Shown here: positions 24,966 to 32,993 of the stretch, in pieces | How the letters are laid out: the number at the start of each line of letters is the position of its first letter | Numbering within the stretch: the first letter of the stretch is position 1 | NCBI GenBank assembly: GCA_031549415.1 | Contig: JAVBPU010000029.1 | Coordinates: forward strand, 1-64,000 | Length of the DNA stretch: 64,000 bases | Source of the DNA: Limiplasma sp031549415 | Lineage (GTDB): Bacteria > Bacillota > Clostridia > Christensenellales > Aristaeellaceae | Direction: 5' to 3' | The notes under the pieces: model-generated | Told to the model about the DNA's origin: nothing | What the model saw: only the letters and a program-made list of their open reading frames with translations | The model's database searches: none | Program-made: the position numbers and the translations under genes

Positions 24966-25742
24966 TTATTCCTCGTCGTCCTCGGAGTCCCCGTCCTCTT
25001 CGGCCATCTCCTCGGCGTCCTGCTCTTCCATGGCAGCCATGCATTTATCAAAAACGGTTTTCAGCTCATTTTCATCCTCAATGGTCACGTAGGTGTCTTC
25101 CCCGTTTTCATCCTGCACAATTTTCAGGATGATGGCCTCGCCTTCCATGCAGTCTTCCAAATCCTCCACGGCTTCCAGCACCACGTAATAGCTGCCCTCG
25201 TGCTCAAGGGTCATCAAATGCTCAAAATCCACATCATTCCCCTGCTCATCCTGCAACTGAATAATGTTCTCCCTCTGCTCGTCCATAGGCTCCTCATTTC
25301 TCCCCAACGGGGCTGGTTGCTTGTATCGCTGGGCGGCCAGCCACTGCTCCAAAATCACGGCGGCGGCCACCTTATCCACGGTCTGCTTGCGCTGCTCCCG
25401 GCGCATGTTGCCGCTGACCAGGGCTTTTTCAGCGGTGACAGTGGTGAGGCGTTCGTCCTGGTAGGATACCTGAAGCCCCGCCTGCTGCAAAACTTCTCCA
25501 AAAGCCATGGCCTTTTCCGCCTGTTTGCCCTGGGTGCCGTCCATGTTCAGCGGCAAGCCCAGCAGCACATGCCGGGTCTCATACTGCTGGCAGAGGGACA
25601 GCACATACCGGCTGTCCGGCCCATACCCCACCCGGCGGTACACTTCCAGGGGCTGGGCAATGGTGCCTGTGGGGTCGGAGACCGCCACGCCGATGCGCAC
25701 GTCCCCCACATCCAGCGCGATCACGCGCCGACTTTGACCCAT
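24966..25742 (-). CDS. ruvX: RuvX (YqgF) fused to a DUF1292 domain
   Basis: 258 residues. Residues 1-145 are a YqgF-type nuclease (VIALDVGDVRIGVAVSDP, LLGLPLNMDG, YQDERLTTVTAE, VDKVAAAVILEQWL), linked to pre-16S rRNA maturation. Residues 152-258 form a DUF1292 domain ending in a very acidic tail. These are usually two neighbouring genes; here no stop separates them. An internal ATG (25286) preceded by GAGGAG could also yield DUF1292 alone (106 residues). It follows ireB by 5 bp, the standard IreB-RuvX-DUF1292 order. Confidence 0.88.
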   Translation of the reverse strand: MGQSRRVIALDVGDVRIGVAVSDPTGTIAQPLEVYRRVGYGPDSRYVLSLCQQYETRHVLLGLPLNMDGTQGKQAEKAMAFGEVLQQAGLQVSYQDERLTTVTAEKALVSGNMRREQRKQTVDKVAAAVILEQWLAAQRYKQPAPLGRNEEPMDEQRENIIQLQDEQGNDVDFEHLMTLEHEGSYYVVLEAVEDLEDCMEGEAIILKIVQDENGEDTYVTIEDENELKTVFDKCMAAMEEQDAEEMAEEDGDSEDDEE

Positions 25743-25747
25743 CTGCC

Positions 25748-25999
25748 TCAGCCGTCCATTCTTTTCAAATAGACCCGTACCAATTCCTCCACGATCTCAT
25801 CCCGCTCCAGGCGGCATATGAGGCTGCGGGCTTGCCCGTAGCTGGTGATATAGGTGGGGTCTCCGGAGATGATGTACCCCACCAACTGCGTCACCGGGTC
25901 ATACCCCTTGGCTTGCAGGGCACGGTACACATGCTCCAAAATATCGCTGGCGCGCTGGCTTCCCTCCACGATGGGCGAGAACTTGGTCGTGCCGTTCAT
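25748..25999 (-). CDS. ireB: IreB family regulatory phosphoprotein
   Basis: 83-residue UPF0297/IreB protein. In Enterococcus IreB is a substrate of the PASTA kinase IreK and tunes cephalosporin tolerance. The family core is visible: DILEHVYRALQAKGYDPVTQLVGYIISGDPTYITSYGQAR. The N-terminal MNGTTKF offers the threonines expected to be phosphorylated; the cognate kinase and phosphatase candidates are encoded at 43827-46417. Start is ATG at 25999 with GAAGGTG just upstream; the very long frame extending upstream is antisense to the next gene and spurious. Confidence 0.93.
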   Translation of the reverse strand: MNGTTKFSPIVEGSQRASDILEHVYRALQAKGYDPVTQLVGYIISGDPTYITSYGQARSLICRLERDEIVEELVRVYLKRMDG

Positions 26000-26043
26000 G
26001 TCTGTCACCTTCACTCCACTCCCTCGCAGTGATGCATTTGTCA

Positions 26044-27168
26044 TTATACACCAGTTCTCCTTCTTTTGGAAGTGCCCGGCCCGGCCTTGCCCATATTTTC
26101 GGAAAAGATTTCCTCTGCGGCGGCCAGCCCGGCCCCCGCCCGCAGCGAAAGCACCCGCAGCGCCGCCCGGGCGCAAAGCAGGATGGGAATGGCCAGCAAA
26201 ATGCCCATCACTCCTCCGGCCAAGCCCCCAAGCATCACCGCCAGCAGCACCAGCACCGGATGCAGCCTTGTGGCGTCGCTCATCAGCTTCGGGCTGAGCA
26301 TGCCTCCTTCCATCTGCTGCACCACCAGGACCACCCCCAGGGACCACAGCACCTGGCCCATGCCTCCCTGCAAGGCGAAGATCACCACCAGGACGCCTCC
26401 CAGAAAGGGGCCCACATAAGGGATCAGCTCCAACACGCCCATAATGATGGAAAGAGGCAGCCAGTTGGGCAGGCCCACCAGCAGCAGCCCCACCGCCGTC
26501 AACGCGCCCACCACGGCGGAGATCATCAGCTGGCCCCGCAGAAAGCCGGAAAGCTCCCGGCGCATTTCCCGCAGCGCTTTCACCGTGGTCTCCCGCCAGG
26601 GCACCGGTAACGTCAACAGCAGCCAGCCGCCGATGCGCTTGCGATCCTTTAAAAAGTAAAAGCCAAAGGCCGGCGCCAGCATCAGCTTTCCAAAGCCCTC
26701 CATCATCCCGCCCAGCCTGGCCACGGTGCCGGGCAGCACCTCCGCCACCCATGTCTGAAGCCTTTGCAGCAAGGTCTCCTTCACTTCCAAGTTCACCGTC
26801 ACGCCATTTTGGGCCAGCCAGCTTTCCCCCTGATGTATCCATTTTTCCGCTTCCGCATACAATAAAGGAAGCTTGCTCATCAACTGGCGCACCTGCTCCG
26901 CCGCAAAAGGGATCAGCAAAAACAGCGCCCCCAGCAAGCCAGCGCTCATCAGCAGCATGGAAAGGGAGGCGGACATCCCCGGTGGCAGCCATTTTTCCAG
27001 CACTCGCATCAGCGGCATGGCCAGCAGGGCCACCACCATACCAAAAAAAAGCTGGGTCGCGGCCTGCCACAGCAGTGCCCGCGCCCAAACTCCCAGCAGA
27101 AGAAGGGTGATAAGCAAGGCCCCCTGCCACCATCGCGCCGATCCCGGCGCGTTGCGCATCCACTGCAT
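26044..27168 (-). CDS. AI-2E family transporter (YtvI/YtrI-like)
   Basis: 374-residue polytopic membrane protein of the AI-2E (TqsA/PerM) superfamily, about seven to eight helices. Diagnostic are the amphipathic central segment (residues 90-150), the LPNWLPLSIIMGVLELIPYVGPFLGG region, and LHPVLVLLAVMLGGLAGGVMGILLAIP. Family members export diverse molecules or sodium; autoinducer export cannot be inferred. GGAAGG precedes the ATG at 27168. Confidence 0.88.
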   Translation of the reverse strand: MQWMRNAPGSARWWQGALLITLLLLGVWARALLWQAATQLFFGMVVALLAMPLMRVLEKWLPPGMSASLSMLLMSAGLLGALFLLIPFAAEQVRQLMSKLPLLYAEAEKWIHQGESWLAQNGVTVNLEVKETLLQRLQTWVAEVLPGTVARLGGMMEGFGKLMLAPAFGFYFLKDRKRIGGWLLLTLPVPWRETTVKALREMRRELSGFLRGQLMISAVVGALTAVGLLLVGLPNWLPLSIIMGVLELIPYVGPFLGGVLVVIFALQGGMGQVLWSLGVVLVVQQMEGGMLSPKLMSDATRLHPVLVLLAVMLGGLAGGVMGILLAIPILLCARAALRVLSLRAGAGLAAAEEIFSENMGKAGPGTSKRRRTGV

Positions 27169-27202
27169 CGCTTTCCTTCCTTCCCCTGCCAGTTGGCACA
27201 CC

Positions 27203-27346
27203 CTACCACATTTTGCTCATTTTCCGGATTTGCTCCATCTGCCGCCCCATCTGCTTTTTCAGCCGTTGGTTGCCTGGCATCAGCATCATGCCCGCGCCTA
27301 CGGCGAACCCTACCGCGCCTGTCACCGCCATCCGAACCAGGTTCAT
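27203..27346 (-). CDS. Very small membrane protein, YtxH-like
   Basis: 47 residues: one hydrophobic segment (about 4-24, VRMAVTGAVGFAVGAGMMLM) followed by a basic amphipathic tail with QRLKKQMGRQMEQIRK. A consensus AAAGGAGG lies 7 bp before the ATG. It overlaps the end of the PRC-barrel gene by 4 bp, so the two are coupled. Similar mini-proteins of the YtxH kind occur in Clostridia, but no function is assigned. Confidence 0.7.
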   Translation of the reverse strand: MNLVRMAVTGAVGFAVGAGMMLMPGNQRLKKQMGRQMEQIRKMSKMW

Positions 27347-27846
27347 GGTACGCCCTCCTTTCCTTTGCCTTGTTGCAGCTCCGCCCATGTGCAAAGCTGG
27401 GAGATGATGATCTCAAAGACGGCTTTCTTTGCCTTGTCGTAAGGCGCCTCCTGCCGGAGCGCATAGGCCGTGGCATAGGCCTTGCGTCCCAGCAAGCGGT
27501 ACACCGGGCCATCGCTTACCTCTAATGCGGCCACACGAAGGGTGTCCCCGCGAATGAGCGCGTCGGTCACCATGCCCGCGCTTTCCCCGCCCGTGAGGTA
27601 CGCCCGGGTCAGCCGTGTTTCCGCCGCCTTTGGCATCCTGCTGGACTGCGCGCACACCAGCACGCAGCTTTGTCCAATCACCAAAATGGCCGTGCAGGGG
27701 ATCCATTTGGCGCTGCCCAGACCCCGGCGGACCACCAAGCCCTGCAACCGTTTCCCGCTTTTTGTGAGAACGCCCCGCTCCACATAGCCCAGGGTTTTCC
27801 CTTCCCACACCACCGGCATGCCCACCATTTGCTCCAGACTGGTCAC
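27343..27846 (-). CDS. PRC-barrel domain protein
   Basis: 167 residues. The N-terminal half is a PRC-barrel (VGMPVVWEGKTLGYVERGVLTKSGKRLQGLVV), a small beta-barrel often found in RNA-maturation and sporulation proteins; the second half carries another PRC-like strand set around TGGESAGMVTDALI. Start is GTG at 27846, 8 bp after GGGAGG. First gene of a three-gene set with the mini-membrane protein and the AI-2E transporter. Role unknown. Confidence 0.8.
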   Translation of the reverse strand: MTSLEQMVGMPVVWEGKTLGYVERGVLTKSGKRLQGLVVRRGLGSAKWIPCTAILVIGQSCVLVCAQSSRMPKAAETRLTRAYLTGGESAGMVTDALIRGDTLRVAALEVSDGPVYRLLGRKAYATAYALRQEAPYDKAKKAVFEIIISQLCTWAELQQGKGKEGVP

Positions 27847-28239
27847 CTTTCATCCTCCCTTTTCGCCCATGGATGCAAGGGTATTTTGTCCCGGCACGGC
27901 CAAGGAACTGCAAGCAAAACCTGTCAGGCCAACAAGCCTTGCTTTCGGGCCGGACCTTGCAGCGGGCGGCATCCCGCCCAAAGGCGGCTCCTTTTGCTGC
28001 CACAGGCCACTGTCTTTTGGAAAATTCTGCCTCTTCAAAAGGCAAGAAACTCTTGGAAAGCTTGACAGACCTTTCATTTTTCTTCCCTCATCTTCCAAAA
28101 TTTGCCCAGGGGATGGAAAAAAACCCATCTTTTTCCAGCGTTTTTCCCACTTTCCCTGGAATGATCCCCTGACTCACTTCGTCAGATGGGCAAAGGCAAG
28201 GGGTCTCCCCTATGCCTAAGCAATAAGGAGGTATCCCCT
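27847..28239. other. Gene-free divergent intergenic region
   Basis: 393 bp between the divergent PRC-barrel and SH3b genes with no credible gene. It contains a TTGACA (28061-28066, +) without a good -10 partner, a small stem CTGAC/GTCAG just after 28165, and a hairpin of AGGCA-AGGGG and CCCCT-A-TGCCT around loop TCT (28194-28217). That hairpin ends just before the AAGGAGG site of the SH3b gene and could affect its translation. Confidence 0.5.
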
Positions 28240-29181
28240 ATGCAAAAGACCCCTATTTACAAAAGATGCCTCTTGTTGATGGTCGCCCTGGTGATGCTCG
28301 CCCTCCCCGCAATGTCCCTGGCGGCAGAGTACTTGGTGGTTCGGGGTGGCTCCCTGAACCTGCGGGAAGAAGCTTCCACCACGAGCCGAGTGCTAGGGCA
28401 GTATCCCACCGGCACCTGGATGACGGTGCAAAGCACGGCCGATGGTTGGAGCAAAGTACAGGTAGGCGGTAAAACGGGCTATGTGCTGAGCAAGTACCTC
28501 ACAGGCTCCTCCACCGTGTCCACCCTGTATGTGCGCACCAACACCGGTCTCGGGCTGAACATGCGCAACGCTCCCTCCCTCTCCGGCGATATCATTACCA
28601 GCTACCCCAATGGTAGCAAGGTAAGCGTATTGCTCAAGGGCATCGGCTTCCACAAGGTGAGCGTGGACAGCAACGTCGGCTACATGGCGACGAACTTCCT
28701 GGCCGCCAAGGCTGGGGGCAGCACCCAGACCAACACCAACGGCTATCCCAAAACCGGCGTGGTAAACAACCCCGGAAGCGCCCAGGTTCTTCTGCTGCGG
28801 GAAACCCCCAGCACCAGCGCCCGCGTGCTTGGCTACTACGGCAACGGCGTGGCCGTGAAACTGCTGGGCGAAAGCGGCAGCTTCTACAAGGTCCTTGTGG
28901 ATGGGCAGAATGGCTACATGATGAAGAGCTACATCAAAGTCACCACCACCCCCATCACCGCCGGCTTCCCCGAGGCTCCCTTCGCCGCCAAGCTGAAGAA
29001 CCCCAATGGTGGTTCTGTGGTCAACTTCCGCAAGGCCCCCGGCATGAACACCTCCATCATCAAGGCCTACCCCGTGGGCACGGAAATCACCGTGCTGGAA
29101 GTGGGCGAGAACTGGTGCAAGGCTGAAATCGCCGGTGTGAAGGGCTATGTCAGCACCTATTTCTTCAAAGTGATCCAATAA
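28240..29181 (+). CDS. Secreted protein with four SH3b domains
   Basis: 313 residues. A signal peptide covers about residues 1-30 (KRCLLLMVALVMLALPAMSLAAE). Four bacterial SH3 repeats follow, each with a central R-x-x-P/E-S/A core and a Gly-Tyr end: LNLREEASTTSRVLGQY, LNMRNAPSLSGDIITSY, LLLRETPSTSARVLGYY and VNFRKAPGMNTSIIKAY. No catalytic domain is fused, so it is probably a cell-wall-binding protein. ATG at 28240 with AAGGAGG at 8 bp. Partner unknown. Confidence 0.9.
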   Translation: MQKTPIYKRCLLLMVALVMLALPAMSLAAEYLVVRGGSLNLREEASTTSRVLGQYPTGTWMTVQSTADGWSKVQVGGKTGYVLSKYLTGSSTVSTLYVRTNTGLGLNMRNAPSLSGDIITSYPNGSKVSVLLKGIGFHKVSVDSNVGYMATNFLAAKAGGSTQTNTNGYPKTGVVNNPGSAQVLLLRETPSTSARVLGYYGNGVAVKLLGESGSFYKVLVDGQNGYMMKSYIKVTTTPITAGFPEAPFAAKLKNPNGGSVVNFRKAPGMNTSIIKAYPVGTEITVLEVGENWCKAEIAGVKGYVSTYFFKVIQ

Positions 29182-29233
29182 GTGCGTTTGGCTTCCTTGG
29201 GAATTTCGACAAAGTGGGCTTGCCCACGGCAAT

Positions 29234-29279
29234 GACAAGGCAAAGTGCATGCAGGAGACTGCATGCACTTTGTCTTGTC
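29234..29279. terminator. Long perfect hairpin after the SH3b gene
   Basis: Two 21-base arms (29234-29254 and 29259-29279) pair throughout with one G-T wobble around loop GAGA; the core is GTGCATGCAG/CTGCATGCAC. No T run follows on the plus strand, so it is not a typical intrinsic terminator, but it may stop transcription or protect the SH3b mRNA 3' end. Confidence 0.7.
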
Positions 29280-29330
29280 CGCAACCGAAACCTCCATGGC
29301 CCGGCCCGCTCCCCCCCCCGCGCTTACAAC

Positions 29331-29359
29331 TTGCTTTTTTTTGGCACTTTTCTTATAAT
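29331..29359 (+). promoter_or_regulatory. Promoter of the glycosyltransferase/phosphonate block
   Basis: TTGCTT (29331-29336) and consensus TATAAT (29354-29359), spacing 17 bp. No other clear promoter was seen before 35473, so this one may drive all five genes. Confidence 0.75.
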
Positions 29360-29400
29360 GGCTGTAGAATCACAGAATTCATGTGCTGGGGGACAAGGCC

Positions 29401-30957
29401 ATGCAGCTTCAAGCGAATCATGGGGTGGATGAGAAAAAAGAGGCTTTTTGGGGGCAGCGGAACAGGAATGCCCTGTTTGCCTTCCTGATGGGATTTGGCA
29501 TGACCCTTTTGGTCCATGGGTTTGCCTTTATGAACCATGTGAACAGCGACGACCAGATCCGCAATAGCTATACGCTCACGGGCACTTTTAATCTTGGCCG
29601 GTGGTTTCTGGACCCCATGCTGGAAATTGGTACCCGGTTGGCGATGCCCTGGCTCAACGGTTTAATTTTCGCGGTGATGATGGGCCTTGCCGTGGCCCTG
29701 GTCGTGGACATGCTCCAAATGAAAAAGCCAGCCCTCATTTGGCTGGTGGCTTGGGCCATGACAGCATCGCCCACCGTTGTGGAATTGCTCACCTTTATTT
29801 ACTGCGCCGAGGCCTATGGTGTGGCCATCGCGTTGGCCACGGCTGGCGTGTGGATATGCAACCGCTGGAAGTGGGGCTGGGCCCCATCGGTGCTTTTCCT
29901 GGTGCTGTCCCTGGGGATTTACCAGGCGTTCTGGCCGTTTGCCGTAAGCCTGTTTTGTATCCTAGGGCTCAGGATGCTCCTGCAGGGAGACTCCAAAAAC
30001 CGGGAGGTTCTTCTTTGCGCGGTGAAATATGGTCTGGTGCTGGCCAGCAGCATGGCCGGTTACTTGGTAATCAACAAAATCGCGCTCAGCGTAAAGCAGG
30101 TGGAGCTAGGCACGTATCTGGGCATCAACCAAATGGGAAACGTCTCCGTTTTTCTCATTCCTCATCTGATGAAAACCGCCTATGTAGGCTTCTTTCACGC
30201 GCTTTTTGAAAACGCCTCTTTGGATGGCGGGCTCTTTGGCGTCCTGTGCCAGGCGTTCATGCTGCTGTTTGTGGCGGCGTCCATTCTTCTCTTCGCCCTG
30301 AAAAAAAAGCGGCCCGTTTTTCAATCCCTCTGCCTCGCGGGCATCACCGCCATGATCCCGCTGATCTTCAATACGGTCTATCTGATGAATGCGGAAAGCG
30401 TGCGGCCGTTGATGATGTTCAGCCTCGTGGGGATTTATGTGCTGGTGGGGTGGCTGGCGGAGCAGTGGCTTTCCTCCCCGCTGGGAAAAGAAAAAACGAG
30501 GAAGCTCGCGGCAGTGGCGGCGGCCTGCCTGCTGGGGTTTTCCAGCTTTCATTCCACAGTCTACGCCAACCAGCTCTACTACCTCAGCAACCTGGATTTC
30601 AACGCCATGTCGGAATACATGAGCCGGGTGGTCTACCGGCTGGAATCCCACGAGAAGTATACCCGGGAGACCCCGGTCCTGTTTGTGGGCAAGGTGGCCT
30701 CCAGCGATTATGGCAATGTTCCCTTCCGCAAGCTGATGAAGCGTTTTGAGGATGTGAAGCCCTTCCGGCTTTTGCAATCGGACAGCCACATTCGAGGGTT
30801 CCTGTTTACATACTTGGAAATCACCACGCCCATGCCGGATGCCCAAACCGCAGAAGAATTAGCAAAGAGCCAGTTTGTCAAAGAGATGCCTGCGTATCCG
30901 GATTTGAATTGCATTCAGTTGGTGGAGGATGTGCTGGTGGTCAAAGTGGGGAAATAG
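29401..30957 (+). CDS. GtrII-like membrane glucosyltransferase
   Basis: 518-residue polytopic protein, about ten to eleven helices, then a soluble C-terminal part from about residue 385. The early loop FMNHVNSDDQIRNSY carries the acidic pair typical of GT-C enzymes, and the overall form matches GtrII-type glucosyltransferases that modify surface polysaccharide from lipid-linked sugar. ATG at 29401 is preceded by GGGGGAC; a GTG at 29383 has no RBS. It lies 94 bp upstream of the phosphonate genes on the same strand with no terminator between. Confidence 0.78.
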   Translation: MQLQANHGVDEKKEAFWGQRNRNALFAFLMGFGMTLLVHGFAFMNHVNSDDQIRNSYTLTGTFNLGRWFLDPMLEIGTRLAMPWLNGLIFAVMMGLAVALVVDMLQMKKPALIWLVAWAMTASPTVVELLTFIYCAEAYGVAIALATAGVWICNRWKWGWAPSVLFLVLSLGIYQAFWPFAVSLFCILGLRMLLQGDSKNREVLLCAVKYGLVLASSMAGYLVINKIALSVKQVELGTYLGINQMGNVSVFLIPHLMKTAYVGFFHALFENASLDGGLFGVLCQAFMLLFVAASILLFALKKKRPVFQSLCLAGITAMIPLIFNTVYLMNAESVRPLMMFSLVGIYVLVGWLAEQWLSSPLGKEKTRKLAAVAAACLLGFSSFHSTVYANQLYYLSNLDFNAMSEYMSRVVYRLESHEKYTRETPVLFVGKVASSDYGNVPFRKLMKRFEDVKPFRLLQSDSHIRGFLFTYLEITTPMPDAQTAEELAKSQFVKEMPAYPDLNCIQLVEDVLVVKVGK

Positions 30958-31051
30958 AGGCTTTGAGCCCGCTTTCTCTGCGCCATGCGCTGATCCACAG
31001 ATCGCCCCCGTACCCTAGCCGTTGATTCCAACGGGAAAAGGAGACCGCATC

Positions 31052-32200
31052 ATGAAAGCATCCGTTTTTTTGCAAGGCATGGAAGACCTGGGCGTCCAGT
31101 TTTTTACAGGGGTACCGGATTCCTTGCTGGGGCCGCTGAACAATGAACTGTTTTCCCGCCATGGCGATAAGGGGCGGCACATCGTGGCCGCCAACGAAGG
31201 TGGCGCGGTGGCTTTGGCCGCGGGCCATTACATCGCCACCGGGCGACCCGCTCTTTGCTACCTGCAAAACAGCGGCCTGGGCCATGCCGCCAACCCCATC
31301 GCCTCCTTGCTCAGCGACCAGGTGTTTGGCATTCCTTGTGTGTTTGTGGTGGGCTGGCGGGGAGAACCCGGGGTGAAGGACGAGCCCCAGCATGCCTTCC
31401 AGGGCCTCATCACCCGGGAGATGCTTTTGCTGCTGGGCCTCACCGTTTTCCCGCTGACCCAGGCCACCACCCAGGAGGCCTTCGATGCCATGGTAGAAAA
31501 GGCCCGGGAAACGCTGGGCGCAGGCCACAGCGTGGCCTTTCTGGTCAGCCAGGGCGGGCTGACGGATGGCCCGCAGACCGCCTTTGAGAACTCCTACCGC
31601 CTCCGCCGGGAGGACGCGCTCCGGGAGATCCTCCAGGGAGCCACGGAAAAGGAAATCTTTGTCTGCACCACTGGGAAAACCTCCCGGGAGGTCTTTTCCC
31701 TGCGGGAGGAACTGGGGCAAAGCCATGACCATGACTTTTTGACCGTGGGCAGCATGGGCCACGCCAGCATGATCGCCCTAGCCATTGCCCAGGAAAAGCC
31801 GGACTTTACCATTTGGTGCCTGGATGGCGACGGGGCGGGCCTGATGCACCTAGGGGGGCTGGTGCTGGAGGCCCACCATCACCCTGCCAATTTGAACCAT
31901 GTGCTGCTGAACAACGGCGCCCATGAAAGCGTGGGCGGCATGCCCGTGTCCGGGGGGACCCTTTGGTTCGCTCCCTTGGCCCGGTCTTTGGGATTTGACC
32001 AGGTCTTTACCTCGGAAAGCGCCGGAGAGCTGCGGGCCCAAATGTCCCGCATCCGCGCTTCCGGCGTACAAAAGCTTCGGTTTTTGGAAGTGATGCTACA
32101 GCAGGGCTCCCGGGCGGACTTGGGCCGCCCCACCCAAACCCCCAAACAGAATCTGCAGGCCCTGATGGCCACCTTGCAACAAAAAGAACGGGGGGAATGA
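31052..32200 (+). CDS. aepY: Phosphonopyruvate decarboxylase
   Basis: Thiamine-diphosphate enzyme, 382 residues, that makes phosphonoacetaldehyde from phosphonopyruvate and thereby drives the unfavourable PEP mutase reaction. N-terminal Pyr domain: FFTGVPDSLLGPLNN and VAANEGGAVALAAGHY with the catalytic Glu. C-terminal PP domain: GDGAGLMHLGGL and LNNGAHESVGG for ThDP-Mg binding. AAAAGGAG precedes ATG at 31052. The next gene begins at or just after its stop. PEP mutase is encoded two genes downstream. Confidence 0.93.
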   Translation: MKASVFLQGMEDLGVQFFTGVPDSLLGPLNNELFSRHGDKGRHIVAANEGGAVALAAGHYIATGRPALCYLQNSGLGHAANPIASLLSDQVFGIPCVFVVGWRGEPGVKDEPQHAFQGLITREMLLLLGLTVFPLTQATTQEAFDAMVEKARETLGAGHSVAFLVSQGGLTDGPQTAFENSYRLRREDALREILQGATEKEIFVCTTGKTSREVFSLREELGQSHDHDFLTVGSMGHASMIALAIAQEKPDFTIWCLDGDGAGLMHLGGLVLEAHHHPANLNHVLLNNGAHESVGGMPVSGGTLWFAPLARSLGFDQVFTSESAGELRAQMSRIRASGVQKLRFLEVMLQQGSRADLGRPTQTPKQNLQALMATLQQKERGE

Positions 32201-32205
32201 ATGGG

Positions 32206-32937
32206 ATGAAAGCACTGATTCTCAATTCCGGCACGGGAAGCCGCATGGGCGACATCACCCGGGACAAACCCAAATGCATGACGGAGCTGGGACAAGGCTA
32301 CACCCTTTTGAGCCGCCAGCTGGAGCAATTGGCCCAGGCAAAGGTCTCCCAGGCGGTGATCACCACCGGTCCTTTCGCCCAGGCGCTGGAAGCCCATGCC
32401 CGTGGCCTGAGCCTGCCCCTGGACCTGGCCTTTGTGCCCAACCCCGTCTATGCCTCCACCAACTACATCCAAAGCATGCACCTGGCCGCGCCGCTGCTGG
32501 AAGGGGAGGATGTGCTGCTGCTGCACGGGGACCTAGTGCTGGAGGATAGCGTCCTGACGGATTTGCTGCAAAGCCGGGAAAGCGCCATGGCGGTGGACAG
32601 CTCTCTGCCCTTGCCCCAGAAGGATTTCAAGGCCCGGCTGCAAAACGGCCAAATCGTGGCGGTGGGCGTTGAATTTTTTGGGGAGGACTGCAAGGCCTGC
32701 CAGCCCGCCTATCACTGGCTGGCCCAGGATTTTTCCCGCTGGCTGCAAAGCATCGGGGCCTTTGTGGCCCGTGGGGAAAACCGGGTCTATGCCGAAAATG
32801 CCTTCAACGCGCTGGGCGGAACCCTCCCCCTGGCGCCCTTGGAGCTGCAGGGACGGCTGTGCCATGAAATCGACGACGTCCAAGACCTGGCCCTGGTGCG
32901 ACGGCTCTTTTTGCAGAGCCTGGCCCAGGGAAAATAG
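32206..32937 (+). CDS. Sugar-phosphate-type nucleotidyltransferase, PntC-like
   Basis: 243 residues with the nucleotidyltransferase core MKALILNSGTGSRMG, the DKPKCMTEL lysine and LLHGDLVLEDSVL with the metal-binding Asp. Homologues in phosphonate clusters (PntC and related choline-phosphate cytidylyltransferases) activate the phosphonate as a CMP conjugate for transfer to glycans or lipids; that role here is inferred from neighbours. ATG at 32206 is preferred because GGGGGG lies about 9 bp upstream; ATG at 32197 overlaps aepY but is too close to it. Confidence 0.75.
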   Translation: MKALILNSGTGSRMGDITRDKPKCMTELGQGYTLLSRQLEQLAQAKVSQAVITTGPFAQALEAHARGLSLPLDLAFVPNPVYASTNYIQSMHLAAPLLEGEDVLLLHGDLVLEDSVLTDLLQSRESAMAVDSSLPLPQKDFKARLQNGQIVAVGVEFFGEDCKACQPAYHWLAQDFSRWLQSIGAFVARGENRVYAENAFNALGGTLPLAPLELQGRLCHEIDDVQDLALVRRLFLQSLAQGK

Positions 32938-32993
32938 CCAGCCGCCGAAAAGCAGCCAAAAGGCGCATTATTGAACAGAAAGCAGCTTACAAC

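Noticed and set aside
26000..27199. Long extension of the ireB frame
   Set aside because: The stretch lies over the AI-2E transporter gene on the same strand in another frame and encodes low-complexity Gly/Ala; IreB begins at 25999 with its own RBS.
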